From the NCBI GenBank assembly GCA_019750655.1, contig JAIEOG010000219.1:1-15629 (forward strand): a stretch of DNA of 15,629 nucleotides. Reading direction: 5' to 3'. Of the stretch, positions 7,857 through 14,454 are shown one piece after another (position 1 is the first letter of the stretch; every line of letters starts with the position of its first letter). The DNA comes from a bacterium. Lineage in GTDB: Bacteria; Bdellovibrionota; FAC87; UBA2466. The notes below the pieces were generated by a model, which was given only the letters and a program-made list of their open reading frames with translations, did not search any database and was not told the origin of the DNA. Position numbers and translations under genes: made by a program.

Positions 7857-7885
7857 TTGACTCTCTGCACGGTGGCTCTTATTGC
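7857..7885 (+). promoter_or_regulatory. Sigma70-type promoter of the SIMPL-domain gene
   Basis: TTGACT (7857-7862) and TATTGC (7880-7885) are separated by 17 nt and point toward the gene starting at 7943. Transcription would begin near 7892, giving a leader of about 50 nt. This is the best -35/-10 pair in the 210-bp divergent region. Confidence 0.55.
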
Positions 7886-7895
7886 TCGAGGCAAT
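7881..7895. promoter_or_regulatory. Inverted repeat overlapping the -10 element
   Basis: ATTGC (7881-7885), spacer TCGAG, GCAAT (7891-7895): a perfect 5-bp dyad spanning from the -10 box to the expected transcription start. The position suits an operator for a dimeric repressor, but a 5-bp arm can also arise by chance. Confidence 0.35.
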
Positions 7896-7900
7896 CATAC

Positions 7901-7919
7901 AAAGCCCACGGGGGGCTTT
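7901..7919 (+). promoter_or_regulatory. Hairpin near the predicted 5' end of the SIMPL-gene mRNA
   Basis: AAAGCCC (7901-7907) can pair with GGGCTTT (7913-7919), a 7-bp stem with a 5-nt loop followed by a short pyrimidine-rich stretch. It begins about 10 nt after the predicted transcription start and ends 23 nt before the ATG. It may stabilise the message or act as a weak attenuator. There is no upstream plus-strand gene nearby that it would terminate. Confidence 0.4.
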
Positions 7920-7942
7920 TCTTTACATGGGAGTAAAGGCTT

Positions 7943-9700
7943 ATGCAGTCTCGCAAACAGAAAGCCTTGCGCACAACATTCGCATTGCTGGCAGTAGCCA
8001 GCCTCGCGAATGCCGCGCAGGAAGAAAAAACAGGAAGACAAACCTACTACGGCACTGGACGCGTTGAAGCCGCACCAGAATGGGCGGAAGTGAACTTTTC
8101 GTTCAACGTCGGGTGCCGCGACTCCGCCACGGATGTGCATAAAGCCATCACCGCGGTGAGCTCTCCGATTTGGCAAACCATCCAAGCCAAAATCACGACC
8201 CAATCCGAAACCGACCAGACTTCCTGGGGCGATGTTTCTGGCGTGAATGGCCAAGATGATTCGTATCTCGAAGTGAAGTACAACCAGCAAGGGCAACGCG
8301 TCGGCACAGCCGTGCGCAAATCCCTCTGCGGTAACAAAGTGCTCCCCCTCGAAACCAAGCCAGGCAAAATCTACTCCGGCAGCCAATCTTTCCGCGTCCG
8401 CGTCGGCGCAGATAAGATGGACTGGCTCGAAGCCCTTGTGAAAAAAGTCGACTCACTTCCGAAAGGCACGAAAGTCTCGGATGTCAGCGTCGGCCACACC
8501 AAGATCGCTTATGAGTTGACCCAAGCTTCGCGTCGCCAAGCAGAAGTCGATGTGCAGAAACAAGCCCGCGAGCGCGCGCTCGGTACTGGCAGCTTGTTCG
8601 AGAGCGACAGCAAAAACCTGAAATTCGCTAGCGCCCACTTCCTGGGCCAGCGCGTGGATCAAGCGCCGGATTACGGCGGTTACCCTGGCCAGCCCGTGAA
8701 ACGTGGCGGTGCTAATAAGGTAACGATGACCCTTCCCTTCGTGTACACCGTGTACGCAGAAGGCGCGGACCGCATCGACCCGAATAACCCTCAAGGGTTC
8801 AAAGGTCTCGAATCGGAATACCGTATCTCGGGCCAAGCCACGGCAGATGCGGATTACGCTCAAGTCACCGTGAACCTTCAGGCAAACTGCCAAGAGACCG
8901 AAACGGCTGCTCAGAGCGCGTATGACGCTGCTGCTGCTGACGTGAAATCCGATCTCGATGCAGTGCTAAAAGGCAAACCCGCTTCGGAAACCGATCGTCT
9001 GGTTTACAACGCAGCCAACGTCTCCAAGTACTTCCCGTACACGGAAGTCAGCTGGGACGCGGACGGCAAGGTGAGCGAGTACATCAACACCTGCACAGGC
9101 GTTCGTGAAGATGCGCCGAAATCGGGTGGCCGGGCTCAACTCAAAGCCTACTGGACTGCGAGCAACAGCTTTACGCTCAGCACTTCGGATTTCACGGCTG
9201 CGATTGACCTCGTCGAATCGCTCCGCGGGGAATACCTCACGGGCAGCAACGACACTAAAGCCATCCAGGTTTACACCAGCGATGCAATAGGTGCCGTTAC
9301 GCCTGCGACGAAATTCCGCTTGCAGCGCGAAGCGCGTGAATACGCGACTTCCTGCGTGCTCGCTCCGGCCGGTTCTCTGGCCAATGATGCGAACACACTG
9401 AGCTTCCGTTGCGCTCACCTGAAAAACATTCGGGTGGAGTACGAAGCTCCCGTTTCCAAGGGCCTCGAAATGGGCCGTGGTGGAAACGCTGCAGGGGCCC
9501 GCGCACGCAGCGCAGCCCCGGTGCCAGAATCTGCGATGGACGTTGCTCCAGGCGCAGCTCCGGGCGGCGGCCTAACGGTCGACGAAATCACGCGCGATGG
9601 CGAAACCCGTCCGCGTAAGGTCGTGGAAGGCAGCTATGCCTTCGACTTCCAGTTCCTGAGCCAGGACTATGTGCCGACGCTCAAGACAGCTCAGCCTTAA
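7943..9700 (+). CDS. Periplasmic protein with two tandem SIMPL (DUF541) domains
   Basis: The 585-aa protein has a Sec signal peptide (basic RKQKALR, then hydrophobic, cleavage after LANA at 24). Residues about 33-275 form a SIMPL domain like that of E. coli YggE and Brucella BP26: the opening YYGTGRVEAAPEWAEVNFSF and a helix with alternating Ala/Arg (QASRRQAEVDVQKQARERA). Residues about 290-520 repeat the pattern: YRISGQATADADYAQVTVNL matches the first opening, and a GSLANDANTLSFRCAHL segment near 500 matches GSLFESDSKNLKFASAHFL in the first copy. An Ala/Gly/Pro-rich linker (about 523-550) and a short tail follow. SIMPL proteins are envelope proteins linked to oxidative stress and oligomeric assemblies; the precise job here is unknown. 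Start ATG 7943 has GGAG and AAGG upstream. The gene has its own promoter and terminator. Confidence 0.83.
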   Translation: MQSRKQKALRTTFALLAVASLANAAQEEKTGRQTYYGTGRVEAAPEWAEVNFSFNVGCRDSATDVHKAITAVSSPIWQTIQAKITTQSETDQTSWGDVSGVNGQDDSYLEVKYNQQGQRVGTAVRKSLCGNKVLPLETKPGKIYSGSQSFRVRVGADKMDWLEALVKKVDSLPKGTKVSDVSVGHTKIAYELTQASRRQAEVDVQKQARERALGTGSLFESDSKNLKFASAHFLGQRVDQAPDYGGYPGQPVKRGGANKVTMTLPFVYTVYAEGADRIDPNNPQGFKGLESEYRISGQATADADYAQVTVNLQANCQETETAAQSAYDAAAADVKSDLDAVLKGKPASETDRLVYNAANVSKYFPYTEVSWDADGKVSEYINTCTGVREDAPKSGGRAQLKAYWTASNSFTLSTSDFTAAIDLVESLRGEYLTGSNDTKAIQVYTSDAIGAVTPATKFRLQREAREYATSCVLAPAGSLANDANTLSFRCAHLKNIRVEYEAPVSKGLEMGRGGNAAGARARSAAPVPESAMDVAPGAAPGGGLTVDEITRDGETRPRKVVEGSYAFDFQFLSQDYVPTLKTAQP

Positions 9701-9716
9701 TGTAAGGTGGAAAATC

Positions 9717-9753
9717 GCTCGCTCCTTCGGAAACGAGGGGGCGGGCTTTTTTT
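9717..9753 (+). terminator. Rho-independent terminator after the SIMPL-domain gene
   Basis: A 13-bp stem (9717-9729 with 9734-9746, including three G-U pairs) is capped by a GAAA tetraloop and followed by seven T residues (9747-9753). It starts 16 nt after the stop codon. This is a textbook intrinsic terminator. Confidence 0.93.
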
Positions 9754-9765
9754 ATGCCCTTAAAC

Positions 9766-9777
9766 AGGTTAGAACCT
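9766..9777. promoter_or_regulatory. Dyad just upstream of the acid phosphatase start codon
   Basis: AGGTT (9766-9770), AG, AACCT (9773-9777) is a perfect inverted repeat ending 4 nt before the ATG at 9782. It includes a possible -10 (TAGAAC, 9770-9775), which would place transcription initiation at or next to the ATG. Only 28 nt separate the T-run of the upstream terminator from this start codon. Confidence 0.3.
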
Positions 9778-9781
9778 CGCC

Positions 9782-10630
9782 ATGAGAAAAATCCTAAGCT
9801 TTGGTCTCCTGGCCCTTCTTCTTACCCACTGCGCGGGCCCAGGGCCTACGGTCAGCGAACGTTCTAATCGCTACGACCCACACGTCTTAAACCAAGTTTC
9901 TGACTTCATCCGCACCCAAGATCCAAAAAAGGGAAAAGCTGTTGTGGTTTTTGATTTGGATGACACGCTTTTCGACGCTCGCAGCCGCACACTACCGATC
10001 TTGCGCGAGCTGTCTTTGGAAAACGATTTCAAAGCCACGTACCCGCAAGCTGCCGCGCGCCTGAGTGCCGCGACTTTGAACGATATGCGCTACGATGTGC
10101 GCAATATCCTCAAAGGCTTGGGGCTCGATGATGAAGCGTTGGTGAAACGCGTAACAGATTACTGGCTGGCGAAGTTCTTTTCTTCTCGTTGCGAGAACGA
10201 CGAACCCTTGGCGGGGGCAGCGGATCTTGTGAACCAGTACGCGAAACTGGGTGCCACGGTTGTTTACTTGAGCGGCCGCGACACACCACGGATGGGAACC
10301 TGCTCGGAAAAGAGCCTCAAAAAGCGGGGATTCCCCTTTGGAAAGAAAACTCGGTTGGTCTTGAAACCTGACGGCAAGATGGACGACCTAGCGTTCAAAC
10401 GGCAGGCCATGGAAACGATCGAAAAACTCGGGCAGGTAATTGCTGTATTCGAAAACGAACCGCGCAATTTAAATGCTCTGGGAGAGCATTTCCCAAAAGC
10501 CGTGCTGGTGTTCATCGATACCCAGCACTCCTCTGCCCCGGATAGCCCGACGGCCGAAGCCCACTGGGTGAAAGACTTTATCCCAGGCCCACCGCCGGAA
10601 GCTGCCCCGGCAGTGGACGAGAGCAAGTAA
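9782..10630 (+). CDS. HAD-superfamily acid phosphatase-like lipoprotein
   Basis: A 282-aa phosphohydrolase of the haloacid dehalogenase fold, probably hydrolysing phosphomonoesters outside the cytoplasm. The N-terminus MRKILSFGLLALLLTHC is a lipoprotein-type signal with Cys17, although His at -1 is unusual for a lipobox. HAD motif I is VVVFDLDDTLFD with nucleophile Asp58 and Asp60. Motif II is VVYLSGRD. A Lys-containing loop follows, and the motif IV region reads VIAVFENEPRNLNAL, so it uses Glu/Asn residues where many HAD enzymes have Asp pairs; I recall this form from related lipoprotein phosphatases. The Pro/Ala-rich C-terminus (PGPPPEAAPA) looks disordered. No strong ribosome binding site is visible near the ATG. 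Its stop codon abuts that of the convergent protease gene. Confidence 0.85.
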   Translation: MRKILSFGLLALLLTHCAGPGPTVSERSNRYDPHVLNQVSDFIRTQDPKKGKAVVVFDLDDTLFDARSRTLPILRELSLENDFKATYPQAAARLSAATLNDMRYDVRNILKGLGLDDEALVKRVTDYWLAKFFSSRCENDEPLAGAADLVNQYAKLGATVVYLSGRDTPRMGTCSEKSLKKRGFPFGKKTRLVLKPDGKMDDLAFKRQAMETIEKLGQVIAVFENEPRNLNALGEHFPKAVLVFIDTQHSSAPDSPTAEAHWVKDFIPGPPPEAAPAVDESK

Positions 10631-11353
10631 CTATTCCTCGATGACCACGCCTTCAGCGACCAACGTCGGGCGGAAGGTATTCACGAAGTCCGACATTTGC
10701 GCGAGGTGCGCAGACGTCTGCAGATTCTGCGGATCGCGTTGCGTGTAATCGCCAGGCATGTAGGTGAATGGCAGACCAATCGCGACCTGCGTGCCTTCTT
10801 CGATCATAGGGCCGCCGCTATTGCCGCCGTAAGTTGTGCAATTGTGGAGCGAGGAAATATCGTAGATGCCCTTGCGACTGTGCGGACTCTGGACCCCGGT
10901 TTTTAGCACCCAGCAGTTTTCCGTCAGCGTGAGCGCGCCTTTGCGGTACACATCTGCGGGGTAACCAATCATCTGCAAGCGCGTTCCCACTGCGGCGGGT
11001 TGCGCTGCGAGTGAGTAAGTCGCACGGGCCGGATTTTGGAATCCTGCTTCGAAAAGTGCGATGTCATGCTGCCGATCTCCAGCGACGAGACGCAAGCACT
11101 TACCCGTTTCGCCATCGATTTTTTTGAACTCCCCCGTTTTACACCAGTTCGTCGCTTGGTACCCAAAGCAATGGCGCGCGGTAATGAGCAGGTGTTTGCC
11201 GCTCGTATTGCTCACATGGAAAGCCGTGCAGCCCGGGACTTTTGCAATGGCTTGGCTCTCCGCTTCGGTGGGATCGCGCCTTGTTGAATTCGAAAAAAAG
11301 AAGAATGGCAAAACCCCGACCGCAAACAGCCGCCTGCAGAAAGCACTGCGCAT
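10631..11353 (-). CDS. Secreted trypsin-like serine protease
   Basis: A 240-aa chymotrypsin-fold protease, shorter than the lipoprotein protease at 1445-3175 and without its C-terminal extension. The catalytic triad is visible as His61 in LITARHCFG, Asp97 in RQHDIALFE and Ser179 in YGGNSGGPM. Six cysteines (42/62, 71/86, 147/172) are placed so as to allow disulfides, which fits export. The N-terminus has basic residues (Arg7, Arg8) and a Phe-rich hydrophobic stretch (9-20) consistent with a signal peptide. Start ATG 11353 has GGGGG 4 nt upstream. It lies 91 bp downstream of the rhomboid gene on the same strand, so it may belong to that cluster or have its own promoter. Substrate unknown. Confidence 0.87.
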   Translation of the reverse strand: MRSAFCRRLFAVGVLPFFFFSNSTRRDPTEAESQAIAKVPGCTAFHVSNTSGKHLLITARHCFGYQATNWCKTGEFKKIDGETGKCLRLVAGDRQHDIALFEAGFQNPARATYSLAAQPAAVGTRLQMIGYPADVYRKGALTLTENCWVLKTGVQSPHSRKGIYDISSLHNCTTYGGNSGGPMIEEGTQVAIGLPFTYMPGDYTQRDPQNLQTSAHLAQMSDFVNTFRPTLVAEGVVIEE

Positions 11354-11444
11354 AGAGCCCCCTTTTTTTAGAATGGATAGAACAGCGGACGCTTAGAAAA
11401 AGGTCGTGGTGGGTGCAGGGGGTGAACCAGCTCGCTCGCGCGGG

Positions 11445-12212
11445 CTAGTTCCAGAAATTCGGATCGTCTCCCCGGCGAGTCTCTGCGTCCTTGCCTTCGT
11501 TCACGATCAACGTAAAACGCTTTTTCAAATCTTCGCGCTCGCGATTGCCGCGGTTTTTAGCACTGCGCGGGCGAATGTAATGCCACCACAGGTAAGCAGC
11601 CCCAATGAGGGCCCCCCCCAAGTGTGCAAAATGCGCGACGTTATCGCCCTGGCGGCCTTCTAGACCCAAGAGCAACTCCATTCCCGCGATGACCATCACA
11701 AAGTAGGGCGCTTTCAACGGGAACATGAAGAAAAGCAGTAGATACCGATCAGAGAAAAAGACTCCGTAGGCCACAAGCAGCCCGAATAGTGCCCCACTCG
11801 CGCCGATGATCGCGTTCGAAACAGTCGCTTGCGCTTCCACGCTACCCATCGCGATCAAGCCGTACTTCACAAAGACGTTGAACAACCCCGCACCAATGCC
11901 GCACAGGAAGAAATACTGAAGAAACTTCCACTCCCCCATCCGCATTTCGATTTCAGCGCCGAAGAACCACAGAATCATCAGGTTGAGAAGCAAGTGGAAG
12001 GCGTTGCCGTGGAGAAAGATATAGGTAACGAGCTGCCATACTTTGCCGTGTTCCCAAACGTCGGAGGGAATCAAGCCGAACGTGTCATTTAGATCAATTC
12101 CCGCAATCCCGCGCAAAACGAGCGCTAGGAAATACATACCTGCGCAAAGCGAAATCAGAATCTTGGTGATCTTGGTAAGAGGCGGCACATAGCTGACCTG
12201 ATCGTAACGCAT
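11445..12212 (-). CDS. Rhomboid-family intramembrane serine protease
   Basis: A 255-aa polytopic inner-membrane protease that cleaves substrate transmembrane helices. The rhomboid core has a first helix at about 15-34, the oxyanion His73/Asn77 in HLLLNLMILWFFG, catalytic Ser139 in GASGALFG and catalytic His197 in AHFAHLGGALIGAAY. About six hydrophobic segments are visible. The cytoplasmic tail (about 215-255) is strongly charged (RNREREDLKKR). Start ATG 12212 has AAAAGG five bases upstream. Only 18 bp separate it from the epimerase gene upstream on the same strand, so co-transcription is likely, although no functional link is evident. Confidence 0.93.
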   Translation of the reverse strand: MRYDQVSYVPPLTKITKILISLCAGMYFLALVLRGIAGIDLNDTFGLIPSDVWEHGKVWQLVTYIFLHGNAFHLLLNLMILWFFGAEIEMRMGEWKFLQYFFLCGIGAGLFNVFVKYGLIAMGSVEAQATVSNAIIGASGALFGLLVAYGVFFSDRYLLLFFMFPLKAPYFVMVIAGMELLLGLEGRQGDNVAHFAHLGGALIGAAYLWWHYIRPRSAKNRGNREREDLKKRFTLIVNEGKDAETRRGDDPNFWN

Positions 12213-12230
12213 GGGGGCCTTTTCTTCGCC

Positions 12231-12632
12231 TTAGGCGATTTCTTCGAGTTCGACGAGAACGCCGGCCAGGCTTTTCGGGTGGATAAAGAAGGCTTTTCCC
12301 CGAGCGGCTTTGCGGATACCAGGCGGCAAGACTTCTAGCCCAGCATCTTGGACGACTTTCAACCAGCGTTCCAACTGCGAGACTTCAAAACAAAGATGGT
12401 GCATTCCGCCCGCTGGCTTGCGTTCCAGGAACTTCGCAATCGGCGAGTCCTGAGCCGTGGGCTCTAAAATCTCAATTCGAAAGTGCGGCGAAAACTCCAC
12501 CGGCACCATTGCGGCTTTTACCTTCTCCGAGGGAACCTCATGCGTCTCTTTTACTTTGAGTTCGAGGACTCGGAGCTTTTCTAAAACGTCATCAATCTTG
12601 GGTGCGGCCAACGCGATGTGGGACAGCTTCAT
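12231..12632 (-). CDS. mce: Methylmalonyl-CoA epimerase
   Basis: A 133-aa VOC-fold metalloenzyme interconverting (S)- and (R)-methylmalonyl-CoA in the propionyl-CoA to succinyl-CoA pathway. Family hallmarks are MKLSHIALA with a metal-binding His near the start, IEILEPTAQDSPIAKFLE, GGMHHLCFEV with the second His region, and AFFIHPKSLAGVLVELEE at the C-terminus. Length is typical. The start is ATG 12632, with GGAG 7 nt upstream. It shares one base with the TGA stop of the upstream secreted-protein gene (TGATG), so translation is probably coupled. The pathway partners (mutase, propionyl-CoA carboxylase) are not in this window. Confidence 0.92.
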   Translation of the reverse strand: MKLSHIALAAPKIDDVLEKLRVLELKVKETHEVPSEKVKAAMVPVEFSPHFRIEILEPTAQDSPIAKFLERKPAGGMHHLCFEVSQLERWLKVVQDAGLEVLPPGIRKAARGKAFFIHPKSLAGVLVELEEIA

Positions 12633-13042
12633 CAATCATCTCCAATACCGAGATCTGGATCTCCCGTCGCCGGATCGGGCCGCTCCACCGGCTTCTTCTG
12701 GATCAAAGACTCCGTTCCGACGCTCGAGCTCCCGCGACTTGGGGATAGTTTCGAATTCACGCACTCTTGAAAAGCCTTATAGCTTTTTTCACGCAAAGAG
12801 TCGCAACCCCCTATGGCGTTTTGCCGTGTCTCGGAGTTGTAGTCAAAATTCTTTGTCTTATCGAGATAGCGGGTGTTGCCGCCCACGCTCGTGCGCGTGT
12901 CGGGATCTTGGCTTCCATTGAGATTGAAAACAGTGTCGTCGAAGATAGTGACGTTGCTCCCTTTAGCCCCGGCTTGCTGCGGCTGGTTCTCGGCTAGGGC
13001 AATAGAGGCAAGAAACAGCACTGGGAAAAGAGCTCGTTTCAT
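12632..13042 (-). CDS. Small secreted hypothetical protein upstream of mce
   Basis: Not recognised; 136 aa. The N-terminus MKRALFPVLFLASIALA is a convincing signal peptide (cleavage after about 17). The mature part is hydrophilic, rich in Asn, Asp, Ser and Gly, with two cysteines (in GGCDSL and QECVNS) that could pair. The tail PDPATGDPDLGIGDD is acidic and looks disordered. An in-frame TAA two codons before the ATG fixes the start, but AAAGG sits directly against the ATG, closer than a normal ribosome binding site. The TGA stop overlaps the mce ATG by 1 nt. Confidence 0.7.
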   Translation of the reverse strand: MKRALFPVLFLASIALAENQPQQAGAKGSNVTIFDDTVFNLNGSQDPDTRTSVGGNTRYLDKTKNFDYNSETRQNAIGGCDSLREKSYKAFQECVNSKLSPSRGSSSVGTESLIQKKPVERPDPATGDPDLGIGDD

Positions 13043-13118
13043 CCTTTAAGGATACCACTTCCCGGCAGCCCGCCGGAAGCACCGTTTAGCTCGGTATAAC
13101 CCATTGAAATCAAACGGC

Positions 13119-13124
13119 TATAAT
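13119..13124 (+). promoter_or_regulatory. Consensus -10 element upstream of the plus-strand cluster
   Basis: A perfect TATAAT at 13119-13124 points toward the gene at 13286. No good -35 lies 16-18 nt upstream (sequence near 13095-13101 is TATAACC), so activator dependence is possible. Transcription would start near 13131, leaving a leader of about 155 nt. Confidence 0.45.
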
Positions 13125-13130
13125 GCCTGT

Positions 13131-13276
13131 CCGCAGGGCCCTGAGGTGCCCTTCCGCGGCTTCCCAGAGCCCCCTTCTGGCACTTTATGGGGCCCCAGGC
13201 GCGCTACCCACGCACGGTTTGCCTGGCATACGCCTTGCTCTTGCCTGCCCTAGGCCTGAAGTGGGCCTTTGTGCGG
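13131..13276 (+). other. GC-rich structured leader before the membrane-protein gene
   Basis: Several pairings are visible. CCGCA-GGCCC (13131-13135, 13137-13141) can pair with GGGCC and TGCGG (13263-13267, 13272-13276). CCAGA (13164-13168) pairs with TCTGG (13176-13180), and CCAGGC (13195-13200) with GCCTGG (13221-13226). The closing stem ends beside the GGGAGGGG ribosome binding site (13275-13282), so folding could influence translation. I recognise no known riboswitch or small RNA. The alternative is an N-terminal extension of the next gene from ATG 13187, which has a much weaker ribosome binding site. Confidence 0.35.
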
Positions 13277-13285
13277 GAGGGGATT

Positions 13286-14032
13286 ATGGGTCGCAAGAAA
13301 AAAGATTTAGAGATGGTTTCCGAAGAAGTCGAAACGGCGAGCGAAGAAGCCGTTGCTGAGGAAACATCCGACGAAGAAGTCGCTGCCTTCCTAGCCGAGT
13401 CCGAAGAGACGGACGAAAGCGCTTCCGAAGAAGAATCCGAAGAGACTGTGGAAGCCTCCGAAGAAGAAACCGAAGAAAAGCCTAAGCGTAAGCCGCGCCG
13501 CCGTTCGCCGCGCCGTAAAAAAGAAGCTGTGGAAGCTGTAGAGCCGACAACCGAACCTTTAGTGGCTGCTGCCACGATGGGCCCAGAGCCTGTCGCAGCT
13601 GAAGCGACTCCCGCTCCCTCTATGCCGGCTACTGTGCCTTCCTTCCCAGCGCTTCCTCCTTCGATGGAGAAAGACGCCGTGGAACGCCACTTCGAAGCCG
13701 CTCGCCAAGCCAGCGAAGCGATCGTCGCAAGCCTCGAAAAAGTAAGCGCGATGCTCAAAGAAATGCCAGACCACTATTCCACGAGCCTGCAAAAAAGCAT
13801 GAAGCAGACGGCTCGCCCGGCTGCTAACGCACGCATCGTTTTCGCGATGAGTGTCGTAGCAACGGTTCTCTCGGTTCTAAGCTTGGGACTTTCGCAGTCC
13901 GCACGCCAATCGGCTCTCACGTCTCCGACACCCGTAGCGCAAGTGCAACCGCACATGCCAGCTCCGACGGACGGCGGCGCTTTGGCCATGGACCCGAAGT
14001 TCAAACTCAAACGCCGCGCTACGCGCCGCTAA
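13286..14032 (+). CDS. Single-pass membrane protein with charge-segregated cytoplasmic region
   Basis: Unrecognised, 248 aa. I place the start at ATG 13286 because GGGAGGGG lies 3 nt upstream; a start at 13187 would add 33 residues encoded by the leader. Residues about 8-65 are a Glu/Ser/Ala-rich acidic low-complexity block with recurring SEE, EET and EEE. They are followed by a compact basic patch KPKRKPRRRSPRRKK (about 66-80) and a Pro/Ala-rich linker. A helical segment (about 127-165) could form a coiled coil. One transmembrane helix is visible (about 185-205, VFAMSVVATVLSVLSLGL), and the C-terminus is short and basic (KLKRRATRR). The basic patch could bind nucleic acid or acidic lipids; this is only an inference from composition. 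It is the first gene of a cluster ending at 15590. Confidence 0.72.
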   Translation: MGRKKKDLEMVSEEVETASEEAVAEETSDEEVAAFLAESEETDESASEEESEETVEASEEETEEKPKRKPRRRSPRRKKEAVEAVEPTTEPLVAAATMGPEPVAAEATPAPSMPATVPSFPALPPSMEKDAVERHFEAARQASEAIVASLEKVSAMLKEMPDHYSTSLQKSMKQTARPAANARIVFAMSVVATVLSVLSLGLSQSARQSALTSPTPVAQVQPHMPAPTDGGALAMDPKFKLKRRATRR

Positions 14033-14041
14033 GCAGCCAAC

Positions 14042-14428
14042 ATGGCACCCAAAGAGTACCACTTTGTTACCCCGATGCTTCTGAGACTCATCTTCTCGGT
14101 TTGCACAGCGATGCTCATCGTTATTGGATTCTTCTACGACTCGTCTAAAACACCCGTGTCTCCACTGTGGCTCGCCCTTTTGGGCGTCGGGTTACTCTAC
14201 GCGACTGTGGCATCTTGGATGGAAGGCCATAAAAAAGGCGTGATCCGTTATAAGCCTAGTTCCAAAACTGGCGAGGGCGGGCGCTTCTTTTTCCTCGAAA
14301 TCGATGGAAAGAACTACTCAGTAAACCGTAAGGCGTGGCAGGAACTACAGCCAGGCCAAACCGTAAGCCTTCGCTACATCGTCTTCCACCGTACCGTCAT
14401 TTCTCTCCGCATCGAAGACTCCCAGTAG
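14042..14428 (+). CDS. Small membrane protein of unknown function
   Basis: Not recognised; 128 aa, starting 9 bp after the preceding gene. Two hydrophobic helices (about 12-31 and 42-60) form a hairpin. They are followed by a soluble C-terminal domain of about 65 residues with alternating beta-like segments (FFFLEIDGKNYSVNRKAW, GQTVSLRYIVFHRTVISLRIED), which could be a small beta barrel on one face of the membrane. The ribosome binding site before ATG 14042 is weak, which fits coupling to the upstream gene. It lies 26 bp before cysE. Confidence 0.75.
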   Translation: MAPKEYHFVTPMLLRLIFSVCTAMLIVIGFFYDSSKTPVSPLWLALLGVGLLYATVASWMEGHKKGVIRYKPSSKTGEGGRFFFLEIDGKNYSVNRKAWQELQPGQTVSLRYIVFHRTVISLRIEDSQ

Positions 14429-14454
14429 AGCCTGGGCTGTGTTACCGTCGGTAG

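Noticed and set aside
7901..7920. Intrinsic terminator ahead of the SIMPL gene
   Set aside because: The hairpin is followed by only a short interrupted pyrimidine run, and no plus-strand gene lies immediately upstream; it more likely belongs to the 5' leader.
11354..11444. Terminator between the rhomboid and secreted protease genes
   Set aside because: An AGCTCGC/GCGGGCT stem exists near 11429-11446 but has no T-run on either strand, so I do not call it.
13187..13285. 33-residue N-terminal extension of the membrane protein from ATG 13187
   Set aside because: The ATG at 13286 has GGGAGGGG 3 nt upstream, whereas 13187 lacks a ribosome binding site. The extension is not excluded, but the shorter form is better supported.
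13125..13285. 6S RNA or SRP RNA in the leader
   Set aside because: The length and a long-range closing stem recall 6S RNA, but the known conserved bubble sequences and the SRP core motif are not recognisable, and helices beyond the closing stem do not form one continuous hairpin.
13204..13758. 184-codon minus-strand open frame opposite the acidic membrane protein
   Set aside because: Its Ser/Ala-rich translation is the mirror of the GAA/GAG-rich acidic block on the plus strand, and the plus-strand gene has the strong ribosome binding site.
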